Assembly (NCBI GenBank): GCA_045627605.1
Contig: JAZQOA010000143.1
Coordinates: 1 to 23,012 of the forward strand
Reading direction: 5' to 3'
Length of the DNA stretch: 23,012 nt
Source: RGIG5952 sp045627605
Lineage (GTDB): Bacteria; Verrucomicrobiota; Kiritimatiellia; RFP12; JAAYLN01
Shown: in pieces, positions 21,900 through 23,012 of the stretch
Layout of the letters: the number at the start of each line of letters is the position of its first letter
Numbering within the stretch: the stretch's first letter is position 1
Program-made: the position numbers and the translations under genes
The notes under the pieces: generated by a model
Seen by the model: only the letters and a program-made list of their open reading frames with translations
What the model was told of the DNA's origin: nothing
The model's database searches: none

Positions 21900-21930
21900 G
21901 CCCGCCGTCCTGATGAATGGGGCGGCGGGC
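21900..21930 (+). terminator. GC hairpin after the PEGA gene
   Basis: GCCCGCCG (21900-21907) pairs exactly with CGGCGGGC (21923-21930) around a 15-nt loop. It sits 11 nt after the stop of the PEGA gene. No T-tract follows, so it may only partly stop transcription or protect the mRNA, lowering output of the third gene. Confidence 0.45.
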
Positions 21931-21962
21931 TATCATTGAAAGTGCTAAACGGGGAATGTGCA

Positions 21963-22682
21963 ATGAACATGTTTAGAGGTATAGTATTAGTTTCGCTAAT
22001 GTCATTTGAAATCGCTTTTGCGGCCCCGTCTCGTCCCTGCGCCTTGCTTTCCGTAGCCACTAGTGCGGCGACGGTGGAACTTGCCAGACCAGACTCGCAA
22101 AGACCGGTTTTGTCGCCTCTTCCATATGATTTGGAATTCGTCCTCAAACTTACCGGAGATGCGCAACTCCATGCTCTGATGGCGAATGAGAAAGTCCAAA
22201 AAGCGAATGCGAAACTGCTTTTTGCGGATCAGGTGACAAGAAAAGAACAAAGGGAAAACGCCGAGGAAAAATTGTCAGAATCGCCGCTTGGTCGCGCCGT
22301 GAGAAACGTCGGCACGGTATTTTGCGAATGCATTCCCAAGGATGGCACGCTCGTCAATCTTCCGCCCAATGCCGACGGATATGTTCCCATTGCAGGGGAT
22401 CCCGTTCTTGTCCGCCTTCATTTTTCGGAACCGAAAATAACACCGCCGATAGCTCCTGTTCCAAATGTCTCAAATGAACCGGTTAAGGTCGCACTCACCG
22501 TTATGCTGAAAGTCGAGTCCATGACAGGGGAAACTCTGTTCCTTAAAACTTTTGAACAGGCGCATCAATATCCAAATCCCGACAGGGTAATCGGCAGTAA
22601 ATATGACGGCGTCATTGAAACGCTTGTGAAGGAATGCATGGCCGAAGTTGTTAAAATACTAAGCGAATCAGATGACCATTGA
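21963..22682 (+). CDS. Small exported protein related to its upstream PEGA-type neighbour
   Basis: A 239-residue protein. ATG 21963 is chosen because GGGGAA lies 6-7 nt upstream and it puts a signal peptide (MNMFRGIVLVSLMSFEIAFA) at the N-terminus. It has a charged helix (about 75-105), then SPLGRAVRNVG, DPVLVRLHFSEPK, VALTVMLKVESMTGETLFLKTF, and a final helix VIETLVKECMAEVVKIL. The same elements occur in the same order in the 20593 protein (TAYGRQIVLAL, PYFIKMIFDDPRE, ITYEVQDLQGKMI, VAVLEDALEESAKK). It lacks the PEGA repeats. No family recognised directly. Probably periplasmic, functioning with its two neighbours. Confidence 0.65.
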   Translation: MNMFRGIVLVSLMSFEIAFAAPSRPCALLSVATSAATVELARPDSQRPVLSPLPYDLEFVLKLTGDAQLHALMANEKVQKANAKLLFADQVTRKEQRENAEEKLSESPLGRAVRNVGTVFCECIPKDGTLVNLPPNADGYVPIAGDPVLVRLHFSEPKITPPIAPVPNVSNEPVKVALTVMLKVESMTGETLFLKTFEQAHQYPNPDRVIGSKYDGVIETLVKECMAEVVKILSESDDH

Positions 22683-22750
22683 AGTCGATTGCATGTTTTT
22701 CAAATACCGCAATTTTCAAAATAGCACTGCTTCCTTCCTGTTCACGGCGC

Positions 22751-23012
22751 TTAGTCTTTCAGCACCAGACGGACGCCGAACTTGTCCTTCTTCCAGTTCG
22801 CCGCCTTGCGGCTGTGGGATTCGCAGTCCGCCGACGGCATGTCATAGCCGCCGCCTTTGACAATGCCCGTGCCATTGTCCCGGAGTTTGACATGGGGCAT
22901 GACATGCGGTCCGGAGGCATGCGGGGCAAAGCCGTCTGAGCACCATTCCGGCGCGTTCCCGTGCATGTCGTAGAGCTTCCAGGCGTTGGGCTTCCCTTGG
23001 GCCACGGGGTGG
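22751..23012 (-). CDS. FGE/SUMF1-like (formylglycine-generating enzyme fold) protein, C-terminal part
   Basis: The minus-strand frame is open to the window end and stops at TAA (22751-22753), so only the last 87 or so residues are seen. It shows the family hallmarks N-A-W-K-L-Y-D-M-H-G-N-A-P-E-W-C, a conserved VKGGGYD block in place of RGGSW, a Cys/His/Arg-containing stretch (ADCESHSRKAANW), and the ending FGVRLVL. The fold includes sulfatase-activating enzymes and many non-catalytic relatives (SUMF1/EgtB/PvdO). The catalytic region is outside the window, so activity cannot be judged. It is convergent with the 21963 gene, 68 nt apart. Confidence 0.8.
   Translation of the reverse strand, partial: HPVAQGKPNAWKLYDMHGNAPEWCSDGFAPHASGPHVMPHVKLRDNGTGIVKGGGYDMPSADCESHSRKAANWKKDKFGVRLVLKD

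Overview
The window is a GC-rich bacterial chromosome segment. It carries large secreted proteins built of repeated beta-rich modules, lipoproteins, a fused amino-sugar kinase/MurNAc-6-phosphate etherase, a FAD-dependent oxidoreductase with added beta-sandwich domains, and expanded AAA-ATPase/PD-(D/E)XK proteins. This mix suggests a gut or anaerobic member of the PVC group, most likely Verrucomicrobiota/Kiritimatiellota. That placement is an inference from gene content, not a phylogeny.

Layout. (1) 1-2087: two near-identical copies in tandem of an AAA-ATPase-like protein with a C-terminal nuclease-fold domain; only the 3' end of the first copy is in the window. (2) 2088-6347: a short intergenic block with a 7-bp tandem repeat and a palindrome, then a 1363-residue secreted protein containing a roughly 595-residue module twice. 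(3) 6422-8537: a lipoprotein with a CBM9-like domain, overlapped by a PilT-like ATPase with a helical C-terminal extension. (4) 8598-10926: a probable transcription unit of a Gfo/Idh/MocA oxidoreductase, a small YkgJ-type cysteine-cluster protein and MutY, closed by two GC-rich inverted repeats. (5) 11111-16365: a tight operon of an amidohydrolase, the kinase-MurQ fusion and a FAD-dependent oxidoreductase, which looks like cell-wall sugar salvage plus an unknown oxidation. (6) 16366-18360: an AAA_14/DUF4143 ATPase on the plus strand, preceded by a perfect palindrome next to a consensus promoter and flanked on both sides by minus-strand remnants of other DUF4143-type genes. (7) 18361-19080: a visibly AT-rich membrane protein gene and a tiny lipoprotein. 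(8) 19381-22682: three consecutive exported proteins (a lipoprotein, a PEGA-domain protein and a small periplasmic-type protein) that seem to share one core fold resembling CsgG/LpoB-type lipoproteins. (9) 22751-end, minus strand: the C-terminus of an FGE/SUMF1-like protein.

Two features recur across the window. Five of six candidate promoters carry an extended -10 of the form TGC or TGG followed by a TATAAT-like hexamer. At both promoter-bearing ATPase genes (372 and 16707) that hexamer lies only 7-9 nt before the ATG and no Shine-Dalgarno is visible, which suggests leaderless transcripts. The other main genes have readable Shine-Dalgarno sequences.

The best candidate for an undescribed system is the three-gene exported cluster at 19381-22682. 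Next are the amidohydrolase/kinase-etherase/FAD-oxidoreductase operon and the ATPase island with its remnants.
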